Part shown: positions 1 to 9,621 of the stretch, one piece after another
How the letters are laid out: the number at the start of each line of letters is the position of its first letter
How positions within the stretch are numbered: position 1 is the first letter of the stretch
Source: Bacteroidales bacterium
GTDB taxonomy: Bacteria; Bacteroidota; Bacteroidia; Bacteroidales; UBA7960
Assembly (NCBI GenBank): GCA_003567205.1
Contig: PXAA01000105.1
Coordinates: forward strand, 1 to 38,787
Reading direction: 5' to 3'
DNA length: 38,787 bases
The notes under the pieces: generated by a model
What the model was told of the DNA's origin: nothing
Seen by the model: only the letters and a program-made list of their open reading frames with translations
Database searches by the model: none
Program-made: the position numbers and the translations under genes

Positions 1-463
1 CATAAAGCGGCAAAATCCCCGACAATACCTCTTCATCGTACACCTCGTCATAAGGGATCTCAGCATAGGTCAGGGCCAGAGTCACTGCATCATCCCAGGG
101 TAAACTGTTTGGTGGTGTATATACGGCAATGCGCGGAACCTTGTGCAGGCGGATTTCATCCATATTTATCTCCGGGTCGGAAATCTCACGAAGAATGCCC
201 GCTGCCTGTATGTCAGCGATCACCTGGTAGCTTACCCCGCGTATCATCATTTCCTGTTCAAACTCCGGATAATGGTCAAACATAAAACTGCCCCCGCGGT
301 AGTTCAGGAGCCAGCTTACTTCCACATCATAGGTCAGCACATAATAAGCGATGCCATAAGCCTTCAAATGATTGCGCTGGGCATCGTCCATAGGTATAAG
401 TATTTGCGCGGCAAATGCAGACAATGGCATCCATAACAACAAAAATGACAATAAATATTTCAT
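1..463 (-). CDS. Partial secreted conserved Bacteroidetes protein (family often labelled 'asparagine synthetase B'); C-terminus lies outside the window
   Basis: Reverse-strand reading from ATG at 463: MKYLLSFLLLWMPLSAFAAQILIPMDDAQRNHLKAYGIAYYVLTYDVEVSWLLNYRGGSFMFDHYPEFEQEMMIRGVSYQVI..., open to the window edge; signal peptide. Not in the supplied ORF track because it is truncated. Confidence 0.75.
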   Translation of the reverse strand, partial: MKYLLSFLLLWMPLSAFAAQILIPMDDAQRNHLKAYGIAYYVLTYDVEVSWLLNYRGGSFMFDHYPEFEQEMMIRGVSYQVIADIQAAGILREISDPEINMDEIRLHKVPRIAVYTPPNSLPWDDAVTLALTYAEIPYDEVYDEEVLSGILPLY

Positions 464-506
464 AGTTAAAAAACTTAGGCCGGCAGATGGCCTGAACACA
501 AATCCC

Positions 507-2039
507 TCAAAATGGTACTTCATCATCGTCCATATCATTCATTTTAGACGGGATGGTGAGGGTGTTGGGTTGGTCTTCAAAAGAATCCGAGGGTCTTATG
601 TCGGTTGACACGGCAAAATCGCCGGCTTCATAGTCTGTAAATTTTGCAAAGTTTTGAATAAAACGCAGATCAATGTCTTTTAGTGCGCCATTGCGGTGTT
701 TGGCAATAATTAGCTGCGCCAGCCCTTCGGTCGAGTTGCCCTGTTCGTCTTCGGTGATCTGGTAGTATTCAGGACGATAGATAAACAAGACCATATCTGC
801 ATCCTGTTCGATGGCACCGGATTCGCGCAAATCCGAGAGGATTGGCCGTTTGGACCCTCCCCTGGTTTCTACTGCACGGCTAAGCTGTGATACGGCAATA
901 ACCGGTATATTCAGCTCTTTGGCCAGGCTTTTCATGGATCGTGATATATTGCTGATCTCCTGTTCGCGGTTACCACGGTGATTGTCCGAGCCGGTAGTCA
1001 TTAACTGCAGGTAGTCAACGACAACCAGTTGCACATTGTGCTGGGCTTTTAGGCGCCTGCACTTGGCCCTCAGCTCAAAGATGGAAAGGGCCGGTGTATC
1101 ATCAATAAATAACGGGGCATCCGTTAATGCACTCAATCGTGCATTGAGTTGTTCCCACTCATATTGTTCCAATTGTCCACGCCTGAGCTTGTTGGAAGAA
1201 AGTTCTGTTTCACTGGAGATCAAACGGGTAACCAACTGAACACCAGACATCTCCAAAGAAAAGATGGCAATGGGTTTTTTAAAGTCCACGGCCATATTCC
1301 TAGCCATGGAAAGCATTAAGGCCGTTTTACCCATACCCGGACGGGCAGCCAGTACCACAAGGTCTGATTTCTGCCATCCGGCCGTCACCCTGTCCAGTTC
1401 CGCAAAACCACTGGGAATGCCGCTGATATGGCCATCCTGATCTTTGGCGCCTTCAATTTGTTTTACCGCCTCCTTAATCAAAGAGTGCATGTCATCGTAA
1501 TTGCGCCGGAGGTTGGTTTCACTAACGGCGAAAAGCTCCTTTTCCGCTCTGTCCAGAATATCAAAAACATCCTTACTGTCTTCGTAAGATTCTTTGATGA
1601 TCTCGGAGCTGATGCGTATCAACTCACGCTGCAGAAACTTTTGCAGGATAATGCGTGCATGGTATTCCACATTGGCAGAACTGGCCACCCTGTTGGTGAG
1701 CATGGAAATAGTATAGGCGCCGCCCACAATATCCAGTTCACCGTTTTTCTTCAGTGCTTCCGTAACGGTAAGAATGTCTACGGGCTGGCCGGCGGAAAAC
1801 AACTCATGTATTGTGGCAAATATCTTTTGATGTGTTTCTTTGTAAAATATTTCGGGCTTTAAAATATCAATGACATTGGTCAGGGCATTTTGCTCCAGCA
1901 TCATCGCCCCCAAAACGGCTTCTTCCAGGTCTATGGCCTGGGGTGGGACACGTCCGTGGTCGGAATAATCCAGCGGAAGGAAGAACTTTTTATTTTTCCG
2001 GCTGGTGGCTTCACGAATCCTTTGCTCTTTCTTTTCCAT
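507..2039 (-). CDS. dnaB: Replicative DNA helicase DnaB
   Basis: 510 aa; Walker A ARPGMGKTA, VVVDYLQLM, AVSQLSRAVE, DLRESGAIEQDADMVLFIYRPEYY, N-terminal DnaB domain. Confidence 0.97.
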   Translation of the reverse strand: MEKKEQRIREATSRKNKKFFLPLDYSDHGRVPPQAIDLEEAVLGAMMLEQNALTNVIDILKPEIFYKETHQKIFATIHELFSAGQPVDILTVTEALKKNGELDIVGGAYTISMLTNRVASSANVEYHARIILQKFLQRELIRISSEIIKESYEDSKDVFDILDRAEKELFAVSETNLRRNYDDMHSLIKEAVKQIEGAKDQDGHISGIPSGFAELDRVTAGWQKSDLVVLAARPGMGKTALMLSMARNMAVDFKKPIAIFSLEMSGVQLVTRLISSETELSSNKLRRGQLEQYEWEQLNARLSALTDAPLFIDDTPALSIFELRAKCRRLKAQHNVQLVVVDYLQLMTTGSDNHRGNREQEISNISRSMKSLAKELNIPVIAVSQLSRAVETRGGSKRPILSDLRESGAIEQDADMVLFIYRPEYYQITEDEQGNSTEGLAQLIIAKHRNGALKDIDLRFIQNFAKFTDYEAGDFAVSTDIRPSDSFEDQPNTLTIPSKMNDMDDDEVPF

Positions 2040-2138
2040 GCCTCAAAAATACGCAATCCATGATGGGTCCACAACTATTTCTGCATAAATAATTATTAAC
2101 AATGATCCCCGCACCCGGCATCCTCAAGTATAAGCGGA

Positions 2139-4103
2139 TTATTCCACATCCTGTTCCTTTTCTGTTCGCATCACCCTGAATTCTGTTCGCCTGTTATTGG
2201 CACGGCCCTCTTCTGTTTCGTTAGTGTCTATCGGGCGGGTATCAGCAAACCCCATATAACTGATCCTGTCCTTTGATATCCCCCGCCCCGTCAGATAATC
2301 ACGAACGCTCATGGCACGTTTTTCTGACAATACCATATTGTAATCAAAAGAACCTGTACTGTCTGTATGCCCGCTGATCTCGATATGAATACCTGGGTTT
2401 TCCTGCATAAAGCGCAATAGTTCAGCCAGTTCGGCACGCGATGATTCCCGGAGCCTGTGGCTGTCTGTTTCAAAGAAGATATTGCGCAGCACCACAGCCT
2501 GCCCTTCGGCAACCGGCTGCAGCGGGATGTTCCGCAGGTAAGGCTCGGCAATGGTTCGAAGGCCCGCATAGCTGAAGTGTTCGGAAAAAAACAAATAGCC
2601 TTCTTTTGACACATTCAATGCCAGATCCTGGCCCGCAGGCAGGGCCACCAGGAAGGATCCGTCAACGGGATCAGAGCTGGCCCCGGTAACCATCCGGTCG
2701 TCATTTACATTCACGATCGTAAAACGGGCAGACAGCGGGGTATTGGTCCGGGCATCGGTTACAATGCCCTTCATGTAAGTATGTGGCTCGGGCCGTGCAT
2801 CAGGATACAATTCAAAGGTATATAGATCGGAACCACCGTAACCGCCCTCCTTGTCGGAAGCAAACCAGGCCCACTGCCCGGAGGCTCCCACGATCAGGGA
2901 AAACTCATCGCCATGGGTGTTGATGGGGTACCCCATATTTACAGGCTCTGTCCACCGTCCCGAATCATCGCGCCGGCTATAAAAGATATCCAGGCCACCC
3001 ATACCGGGATGCCCGTCAGAAGCAAAATACAAGGTTTGGTTATCATGGTGGATAAAAGGGGACAATTCACTGCCAATGGTATTGATTAGCGGCCCCAGAT
3101 TTTCCGGTTTATTCCAGCTTCCATCCGCATTCTTTTTTGCCTTCCATATATCCATATGGCCTTTGCTCCCTTCCCTGCCACTGGCAAAGTATATGGTATT
3201 TCCGTCGGCCGATACCGAAGGTTGTGAATCCCATGCTGAAGAATTCAGGGGAGGTCCCGGATTTACCGGGACGCTCCATGTGTCCCCTTCACGCATTGCG
3301 TAATAGATGTCGCAACTTCCCAGGCCGTCGGGCCGGTTGCAGGCAGTAAAATACAAATGCCTGCCATCGGCGGTAATGGTCTGTGCACCTTCATTGCCCG
3401 AAGTGTTCAGAGGCGGCCCGAGATTTTCTGCTTTTGTCCACACACCGTCCTGAAAATAACTGATATAAAAATCTTCATAATAGGCCCCATAATCTGCCGG
3501 ATAGCCTTCACGGGGTTTTTTCCTGGTAAAAATAAGGGTCTTTTCATCGGCCGTAAGGGCCGGACTGTATTCTGCATGCTCAGAGTTAATTGCCCGACCT
3601 GGATTTTCAGGCTCAAAGGGTACCGGATTCTTTTTTGCATCAAGGGCAAATTGAGAACGCATGAGATAATCCCGGCCGCGATCCCGCAAGGCTTTGCTTG
3701 CGGATTCCATCCTGGTAAACCTTTCCATTACATCAATAGCCTTTTCGTAGTTACCCGTCCTGTACATGGCGATTCCCAGCGAGTATTTCGCAGGGGGATA
3801 AAACAAGGGATCCAGGCTGGCCACTTTCTGATAGGGGGCAATGCTTTCAGCGTAATTTTCTTCAGAAAAATAAATCTCAGCCATAAGCAAATGGGCCTCA
3901 ATAAAATCCGCATCCATGCCAATGGCACGCTTCAGTTGCCGGATGGCCTCCTGATGGTCAAAAGCCCGGTAAGCTTCCTCGGCCAGCAGATAAGTACGTG
4001 CGGCCCGGCGGCTTTCGGTTGTGAGCTCATCATGCGTCTGGCTCCAGGCGGTTCCGGCCAGCACAAACCAGGTACTAATGAAAATAAGGAAGGCTATTCG
4101 CAT
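2139..4103 (-). CDS. TPR - PD40/WD40-like propeller - carboxypeptidase-regulatory-like - OmpA C-terminal domain protein
   Basis: Signal peptide MRIAFLIFISTWFVLAGTAWSQ; TPR region; repeated SADGNTIYFAS / TADGRHLYFTA propeller blades; CRD MKGIVTDARTNTPLSARFTI; OmpA motif ISGHTDSTGSFDYNMVLSEKRAMSVRDYL. Start chosen at M17 of the listed ORF. Confidence 0.9.
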   Translation of the reverse strand: MRIAFLIFISTWFVLAGTAWSQTHDELTTESRRAARTYLLAEEAYRAFDHQEAIRQLKRAIGMDADFIEAHLLMAEIYFSEENYAESIAPYQKVASLDPLFYPPAKYSLGIAMYRTGNYEKAIDVMERFTRMESASKALRDRGRDYLMRSQFALDAKKNPVPFEPENPGRAINSEHAEYSPALTADEKTLIFTRKKPREGYPADYGAYYEDFYISYFQDGVWTKAENLGPPLNTSGNEGAQTITADGRHLYFTACNRPDGLGSCDIYYAMREGDTWSVPVNPGPPLNSSAWDSQPSVSADGNTIYFASGREGSKGHMDIWKAKKNADGSWNKPENLGPLINTIGSELSPFIHHDNQTLYFASDGHPGMGGLDIFYSRRDDSGRWTEPVNMGYPINTHGDEFSLIVGASGQWAWFASDKEGGYGGSDLYTFELYPDARPEPHTYMKGIVTDARTNTPLSARFTIVNVNDDRMVTGASSDPVDGSFLVALPAGQDLALNVSKEGYLFFSEHFSYAGLRTIAEPYLRNIPLQPVAEGQAVVLRNIFFETDSHRLRESSRAELAELLRFMQENPGIHIEISGHTDSTGSFDYNMVLSEKRAMSVRDYLTGRGISKDRISYMGFADTRPIDTNETEEGRANNRRTEFRVMRTEKEQDVE

Positions 4104-4173
4104 ATTGCCTGATATAATGGTTTGGGGGTTGGAGTTTGAACCACCCCCCAATCAACCGATTAATATTGTAAAG

Positions 4174-4830
4174 TTACGGGATATTCATGAATTTATGTGC
4201 CTGAAGCGACACCATCCACCTGGGATGCTTTTTAATATAATCCACAATCTGCGGTAGGATTTTCTGATATTGGCTCCATTCGGGCTGCAAAAACAAGCGG
4301 CATTTTTCCTTCACCCGGCCTGCGTTTTTTTCAGCCCAGGCAAAATCCGTTTTTTTCTGTATAATGACCTTCAGTTCGTCTGCCATATGCAGCATATCAG
4401 GCCTGGGCTTAAGGTTTTGTTTCGGAGAAAGGCATATCCAGTCGTATTGACCGCTCAATGGATAAGCGCCGCAGGTTTCCAGGTATATGCAGATCCCTTT
4501 TTGTGTTAAACCCGCACAAAGGGCATCCAGGTTATAGTTCAGGGGTTCGCCACCGGTTATGACCACAGCCCTGGCAGGAAATGCGCAAACATAGTCAATG
4601 ATATCACTGACCATGGTCAGGGGATGAATGGAAGCATCCCAGGATTCTTTCACGTCGCACCAGTGACAACCCACATCGCAGCCACCAATACGCACAAAAG
4701 CCGAGGCTTTCCCGGTATGGAAGCCTTCGCCTTGTATGGAGCAGAACATTTCCATAACCGGCAGCAAAAGCCCCTCTTCCATTTTTTTTTGTTCAGCGGG
4801 GCCCAGGTTTATCAGTTCACAATCGGCCAA
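4174..4830 (-). CDS. queE: 7-carboxy-7-deazaguanine synthase (radical SAM)
   Basis: MFCSIQGEGFHTGKASAFVRIGGCDVGCHWCDVKESW with Cx3Cx2C cluster; VVITGGEPL. Confidence 0.93.
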   Translation of the reverse strand: MADCELINLGPAEQKKMEEGLLLPVMEMFCSIQGEGFHTGKASAFVRIGGCDVGCHWCDVKESWDASIHPLTMVSDIIDYVCAFPARAVVITGGEPLNYNLDALCAGLTQKGICIYLETCGAYPLSGQYDWICLSPKQNLKPRPDMLHMADELKVIIQKKTDFAWAEKNAGRVKEKCRLFLQPEWSQYQKILPQIVDYIKKHPRWMVSLQAHKFMNIP

Positions 4831-4831
4831 A

Positions 4832-5713
4832 TTATCCGTATATTTCTTTTTTGAATGCTTTCAGGGTATTCATCAACAGGGAAACAATGGTCATTGGGCC
4901 AACGCCCCCGGGAACAGGCGTTATATGAGATGCCTTTTTTGAAACCTCGTCAAAACGAACATCCCCGATCAGCCGGAAGCCCGATTTGGTTTTGTCGGAA
5001 GGCACCCTGTGAATACCCACATCAATGACCACAGCGCCTTCTTTCACCATATCGGCAGTAACAAATTCCGGCTGACCAATGGCCACAATGAGAATATCGG
5101 CACGGGATGTTACCTCACTGAGGTTTTGTGTTTTGCTGTGACATACGGTTACCGTGGCATTGCCCGGTTCTTCATTACGGGCCATAAGCAGACTCATTGG
5201 TTTTCCGACAATATTGCTGCGTCCCAAAATCACACATTGCTTTCCCTTGGTTTCAATACGGCTGCGCATGATCAGCTCCATAATTCCATAAGGGGTTGCC
5301 GATACATAGGAGGGCAGCCCGATGGTCATGCGACCGACATTTACCGGGTGAAAGCCATCCACATCCTTTTCCGGAACAATGTGTTGTATTACCTTTTGGT
5401 TATCAATGTGCGCAGGCAGGGGCAACTGGACGATCAGCCCGTCAATTTCCGGGTCTTTGTTGATGAATTCAACCGCCTCAAGAAGCTCTTCTTCCGACAC
5501 ATCGGCAGGAAAACGATAGGTGGAAGAATCAAAACCAACCTGTTTACAGGCCCTGGCCTTACTGTTCACATATGTTTCACTGGCCGGGTCCTCACCGACC
5601 AGAATCGCCGCCAGATGAGGCACCTTACCATCCAGGTCCTTTATCCGCTGAACCTCCCCGGCAATTTCCTGTTTAATGGTTTCCGCAATCTGTTTTCCGT
5701 CAATCAACTGCAT
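4832..5713 (-). CDS. folD: Bifunctional methylenetetrahydrofolate dehydrogenase / methenyltetrahydrofolate cyclohydrolase
   Basis: [69 protein letters not shown]. Confidence 0.97.
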   Translation of the reverse strand: MQLIDGKQIAETIKQEIAGEVQRIKDLDGKVPHLAAILVGEDPASETYVNSKARACKQVGFDSSTYRFPADVSEEELLEAVEFINKDPEIDGLIVQLPLPAHIDNQKVIQHIVPEKDVDGFHPVNVGRMTIGLPSYVSATPYGIMELIMRSRIETKGKQCVILGRSNIVGKPMSLLMARNEEPGNATVTVCHSKTQNLSEVTSRADILIVAIGQPEFVTADMVKEGAVVIDVGIHRVPSDKTKSGFRLIGDVRFDEVSKKASHITPVPGGVGPMTIVSLLMNTLKAFKKEIYG

Positions 5714-5754
5714 ATCTTACTAATCCCCATTTTTACTACCAAAAAGTAAAATAT

Positions 5755-5809
5755 TAAGACTAAATACTAAATACTAAATACTAAATACTAAATACTAATT
5801 ACTAATTAC
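5755..5809 (-). repeat. Intergenic heptamer tandem repeat (TAAATAC x5, TAATTAC x2; minus strand GTAATTA x2, GTATTTA x5)
   Basis: taagac-(taaatac)5-(taattac)2 read directly, between ffh and folD (both minus). Confidence 0.97.
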
Positions 5810-5859
5810 TTCTTAAAATCTGCCCACCCACCGTCCCTCCGTCCTTAGGTCTGTACGAC

Positions 5860-7200
5860 CTACCTCCGCGCACCCTGAAGGTTGCGCATCAAATTTGTCA
5901 TTTTTCCTTTGCCTCCCGATGATACCATGCGCATCATCTTCCTGGTATCCTCAAATTGCTTCACCAGTTTATTCACTTCCTGTATGTTCGTACCAGCGCC
6001 ACTGGAGATACGTTTTCGCCTGCTTCCGTTAAGGATGGCCGGATTTTCCCTTTCTGCAGGCGTCATGGAATAAATAATGGCCTCAATTCCTTTGAAAGCA
6101 TCATCTTCCAGGTCAATGTCCTTGATGGCCTTGCCCATACCCGGGATCATCTCCATGAGATCCTTTACATTACCCATTTTTTTAATTTGCTGCAATTGCG
6201 ACAGAAAATCATTAAAATTGAACTGATTCTTTGCCAGTTTTTTCTGAAGCTTTTTGGCTTCTTCTTCGTCATACTGCTCCTGGGCTTTTTCCACCAGGGA
6301 TACAATATCGCCCATTCCCAGGATCCTGTCGGCCATCCGGCGGGGGTGAAACACGTCAATGGCATCGACCTTTTCACCAATACCGACAAATTTTATGGGT
6401 TTATCCACCACCGAACGTATGGTCAGGGCGGCTCCACCCCTGGTATCACCATCCAGTTTGGTCAATACCACCCCTTCGTAATCAAGCCGGTCGTTAAAGG
6501 CTTTTGCTGTATTCACCGCATCCTGTCCAGTCATGGCATCCACCACAAAAAGGGTTTCCTGGGGATTCAGCGTTTTTTTAAGTGCGGCGATCTCATCCAT
6601 CATTTGCCGGTCGATGGCCAGGCGCCCGGCCGTATCGACCACTACTACCTGGTGCCCCATGGTTTTTGCATGCGCCACTGCCTTTTTAGCAATGCCCACA
6701 GGATCTTTGTCATCCTCCCCGGCAAATACCTCTACGTCAATCTGGCCACCCAGCACCTTCAGCTGTTCAATGGCCGCCGGACGGTAGACGTCACAAGCAA
6801 CCAGCAAAACCTTTTTCCCTTTCTTGGCTTTCAGGTAATTGGCCAGTTTGGCAGAAAAAGTAGTCTTTCCGCTTCCTTGCAAACCGGCAACAAGAATAAT
6901 GACAGGGCTTCCTTTCAGATCGAGTTCTTCATGGGTTGAACCCATCAGTTCGGTAAGCTCTTCGTGAACCACCTTTATCATTAATTGCCCGGGTGAAACA
7001 GCGGTCAGCACATCACGCCCCAGGGCTTTTTCTTTGACCTTCTCGGTAAAGGATTTTGCAATTTTAAAATTGACGTCCGCATCCACCAGGGCACGCCGGA
7101 CATCCTTCAGGGATTCAGCCACATTAACTTCAGTAACATGCCCCTGGCCCTTTAACACCTTAAACGCCTTTTCTAACTTATCATTAAGATTATCAAACAT
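5860..7200 (-). CDS. ffh: Signal recognition particle protein Ffh
   Basis: MFDNLNDKLEKAFKVLKGQGHVTEVNV..., GLQGSGKTTFSAKLANYL, DTAGRL, LTKLDGDTRGGAAL, C-terminal M domain. Start placed at MFDNL because a TAnnTTTG element sits at 7221-7228, after the longer ORF start. Confidence 0.97.
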   Translation of the reverse strand: MFDNLNDKLEKAFKVLKGQGHVTEVNVAESLKDVRRALVDADVNFKIAKSFTEKVKEKALGRDVLTAVSPGQLMIKVVHEELTELMGSTHEELDLKGSPVIILVAGLQGSGKTTFSAKLANYLKAKKGKKVLLVACDVYRPAAIEQLKVLGGQIDVEVFAGEDDKDPVGIAKKAVAHAKTMGHQVVVVDTAGRLAIDRQMMDEIAALKKTLNPQETLFVVDAMTGQDAVNTAKAFNDRLDYEGVVLTKLDGDTRGGAALTIRSVVDKPIKFVGIGEKVDAIDVFHPRRMADRILGMGDIVSLVEKAQEQYDEEEAKKLQKKLAKNQFNFNDFLSQLQQIKKMGNVKDLMEMIPGMGKAIKDIDLEDDAFKGIEAIIYSMTPAERENPAILNGSRRKRISSGAGTNIQEVNKLVKQFEDTRKMMRMVSSGGKGKMTNLMRNLQGARR

Positions 7201-7220
7201 ATCCCAAATAATATTTTTGG

Positions 7221-7228
7221 CAAAAATA
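7221..7228 (-). promoter_or_regulatory. Bacteroidetes-type -7 element (TATTTTTG) for ffh
   Basis: Plus-strand CAAAAATA about 20 bp upstream of the MFDNL start. Confidence 0.5.
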
Positions 7229-7310
7229 CCATTTATTCTGCTATTTTCACACAAAAAGTCCCTGGCAGACCAACAAGATTATTTGCATTGTACGGCTCTT
7301 TGTTTTTTGT

Positions 7311-7318
7311 TACCTTTG
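7311..7318 (+). promoter_or_regulatory. Bacteroidetes-type -7 element (TACCTTTG) for the TPR gene
   Basis: TACCTTTGC upstream of ATG 7345, with an upstream TTG about 20 bp away. Confidence 0.55.
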
Positions 7319-7344
7319 CGATGTCGTTTTTGAAGGTTGACAGG

Positions 7345-8739
7345 ATGAAAAATGAAATGAAAGACAACTTCAGTGTGCCCTGGCAGGTAGACAAGTATGA
7401 AGCACTCTCTCATCAAAAAGAGTCCATTTATTTTGACGTCGATGATTTTGAAGAGATCATCGACCACTACCTTGTTATGGGCTCGTACAAGCAATCATTG
7501 AACGCAGCAGAAATTGCCTGTGGTGTGCACCCCGCTTCCATCCCCCTGATGCTAAAAAAAGCCCAGTTGCTGGCCACCTTCAACAAGGAGGACCACGCCC
7601 TGGAACTTTTGGCCACATTGGAGAACCTTGACCCTTTCAATAACGATGTCGTATTGACAAGGGCAGCCATTTACTCGCAACTCAAGGATTATCAAAAAGC
7701 CATTGAAGAATACAATAAAGCCGTTTTTGGGGCAGACGAACCTGATTTTGTATATTGCAACATAGCCATTGAATACGAGAACCTGGGCAATTTTGACAAA
7801 ACCCTCGAATACCTTGATAAAGCCCTCAAGGTAAACCCCGATAACGACCTGGCCATTTACGAGGCAGCCTATTGTTTCGACTTATTGTCACTCACCGAGG
7901 AGGGCATCACCTTTTTCCAGCAGCTTATTGACAGAAACCCTTACAGTACGGAAGCGTGGTTTAACCTCGGGGTATCCTATATCAATGCGGGGCTTTACGA
8001 AAAGGCACTGGAAGCCCTGGAATATTCCCTGGCCATTGATCACCGGCACGAACATTCATGGTTTCACAAGGGATACACGCTCAGTTTGCTCAACCGGCAC
8101 CAGGAGGCCATCGTAGCATATAAGGAATCCATGGCCGAAGGCGACAGCGACCCCATGAAGCACTATTACATCGGGGAATGCCATGAAAAACTCGAAGATT
8201 ATCATAGCGCAAAAACATGCTATCTGAACAGTATACGCATTGACCCGGAGCTGGCAGACGCCTGGGTAGGCATTGGTATCTGCGATCTTGAAACCGGGAA
8301 CACTGCCGGGGCAATCAGGCATCTGGAGAAAGGACTCTCGCTCGACCCGGAAAACATCAACTACCTTTGCCTGCTTGCCAACACCTATTTCACGCTCGAT
8401 CAGCATGATGAAGCGCAAAGCACTTATGAAAAAGCCATTAAGGCCGATCCTGAAGACGAAGAAACCTGGCTGGAATATGCTGAAGCTTTGTCGAACCTGA
8501 GCCAATGGGATCAGGCACAGCAAGTGCTTACAAGGGGAATTGAAAGTCTGCCGGGTCGCAGCAACATCCTTTATTTCATGGCAGCCATCCTCTTCCTTTC
8601 CGGGAAAAAACAAGAAGCCGGTTTTTTCCTGGAAGAAGCGTACCATCACGATACAGAAGGCCTGAATACCATAAGAGTACGTTTCCCGAAACTCAAGGAA
8701 AACCTTGCTTTTCTGGAAGCCCTTGACAATCTTTCATAA
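7345..8739 (+). CDS. Tetratricopeptide repeat protein
   Basis: Multiple 34-residue TPR units (e.g. AWFNLGVSYINAGLYEKALEALEYSLAIDHRHEHSWFHKGYTLSLLNRHQEAIVAYKES). Start at MKNEMKDN chosen from promoter position. Confidence 0.92.
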   Translation: MKNEMKDNFSVPWQVDKYEALSHQKESIYFDVDDFEEIIDHYLVMGSYKQSLNAAEIACGVHPASIPLMLKKAQLLATFNKEDHALELLATLENLDPFNNDVVLTRAAIYSQLKDYQKAIEEYNKAVFGADEPDFVYCNIAIEYENLGNFDKTLEYLDKALKVNPDNDLAIYEAAYCFDLLSLTEEGITFFQQLIDRNPYSTEAWFNLGVSYINAGLYEKALEALEYSLAIDHRHEHSWFHKGYTLSLLNRHQEAIVAYKESMAEGDSDPMKHYYIGECHEKLEDYHSAKTCYLNSIRIDPELADAWVGIGICDLETGNTAGAIRHLEKGLSLDPENINYLCLLANTYFTLDQHDEAQSTYEKAIKADPEDEETWLEYAEALSNLSQWDQAQQVLTRGIESLPGRSNILYFMAAILFLSGKKQEAGFFLEEAYHHDTEGLNTIRVRFPKLKENLAFLEALDNLS

Positions 8740-8782
8740 CAATCCGATAATTCCACATCACATCCTTAAAAAAACAACTGAC

Positions 8783-9556
8783 ATGCTTGATTTGCTACCT
8801 GTAAGAGAATCCAAACCAAGAAGTTCAGGAGTTACCATGGTCATGGACAAAGGCATTGGTATTCGTCAGGCGCAAGACCTGGTAGAAACTGCCGGACATT
8901 TAATTGACTTTTTAAAACTTGGTTTCGGCACATCTTACGTAAGCCACCAGGTAAAGGAAAAAGTGAAGGCCTACCAGACACAGGACATTAAGGTATACGT
9001 GGGGGGAACCCTTTTGGAAGCATTCCTGGTACGTGGCCGCTTTGAGGATTATCTCCGTTATATAGATAAACTGGGTTGTGATGCGGCAGAGGTTTCAGAT
9101 GGCTGTATTAAGCTTCCGCAGGAAGAAAAATGCCGCATCATTGAGCGGCTAAAAGAACATTACACCGTAGTGTCGGAAATTGGTGCCAAAGAAGCCGGGA
9201 TCGTTATGGAAGCGGAAGCTTGGATTTCAGCCATGAAAAATGAACTGGATGCCGGAAGCAGTTTTGTTATCGGTGAAGCGCGCGAAAGCGGCACTGTGGG
9301 TATTTATGAAAAAAACGGAAGCGCCGATGTAGCACTGATTCAGCAAATCCTGAAGAACGTGCCGGCTAAAAAAATAATCTGGGAGGCCCCCCTGAAACAG
9401 CAACAAACATGGTTTATACGTTTACTGGGTGCAGGGGTGAACCTTGGGAATATCGCACCCGCTGAAATCTTAGCCCTGGAAACGCTCAGGCTGGGGCTGC
9501 GGGGAGATACCTTCTTTAACTTTCTTCCGGAAGATTTCAAAAAATTCAAACTCTAG
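8783..9556 (+). CDS. Phosphosulfolactate synthase (ComA) family protein
   Basis: MLDLLPVRESKPRSSGVTMVMDKGIGIRQAQDLVETAGHLIDFLKLGFGTSYV...VYVGGTLLEAFLVRGRFEDYL...GCDAAEVSDGCIKLP. Start at M27 of the listed ORF. Confidence 0.85.
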   Translation: MLDLLPVRESKPRSSGVTMVMDKGIGIRQAQDLVETAGHLIDFLKLGFGTSYVSHQVKEKVKAYQTQDIKVYVGGTLLEAFLVRGRFEDYLRYIDKLGCDAAEVSDGCIKLPQEEKCRIIERLKEHYTVVSEIGAKEAGIVMEAEAWISAMKNELDAGSSFVIGEARESGTVGIYEKNGSADVALIQQILKNVPAKKIIWEAPLKQQQTWFIRLLGAGVNLGNIAPAEILALETLRLGLRGDTFFNFLPEDFKKFKL

Positions 9557-9621
9557 TGTCGTGTCAATGCCATGGCACCAGATACCTGCAAAGGATGGCC
9601 CGGGAGGGGCGTAAAAGCATA

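Noticed and set aside
5956-6939. 327-aa plus-strand ORF opposite ffh
   Set aside because: Antisense to a confident gene; composition is His/Phe/Gln-rich as expected from reverse reading.
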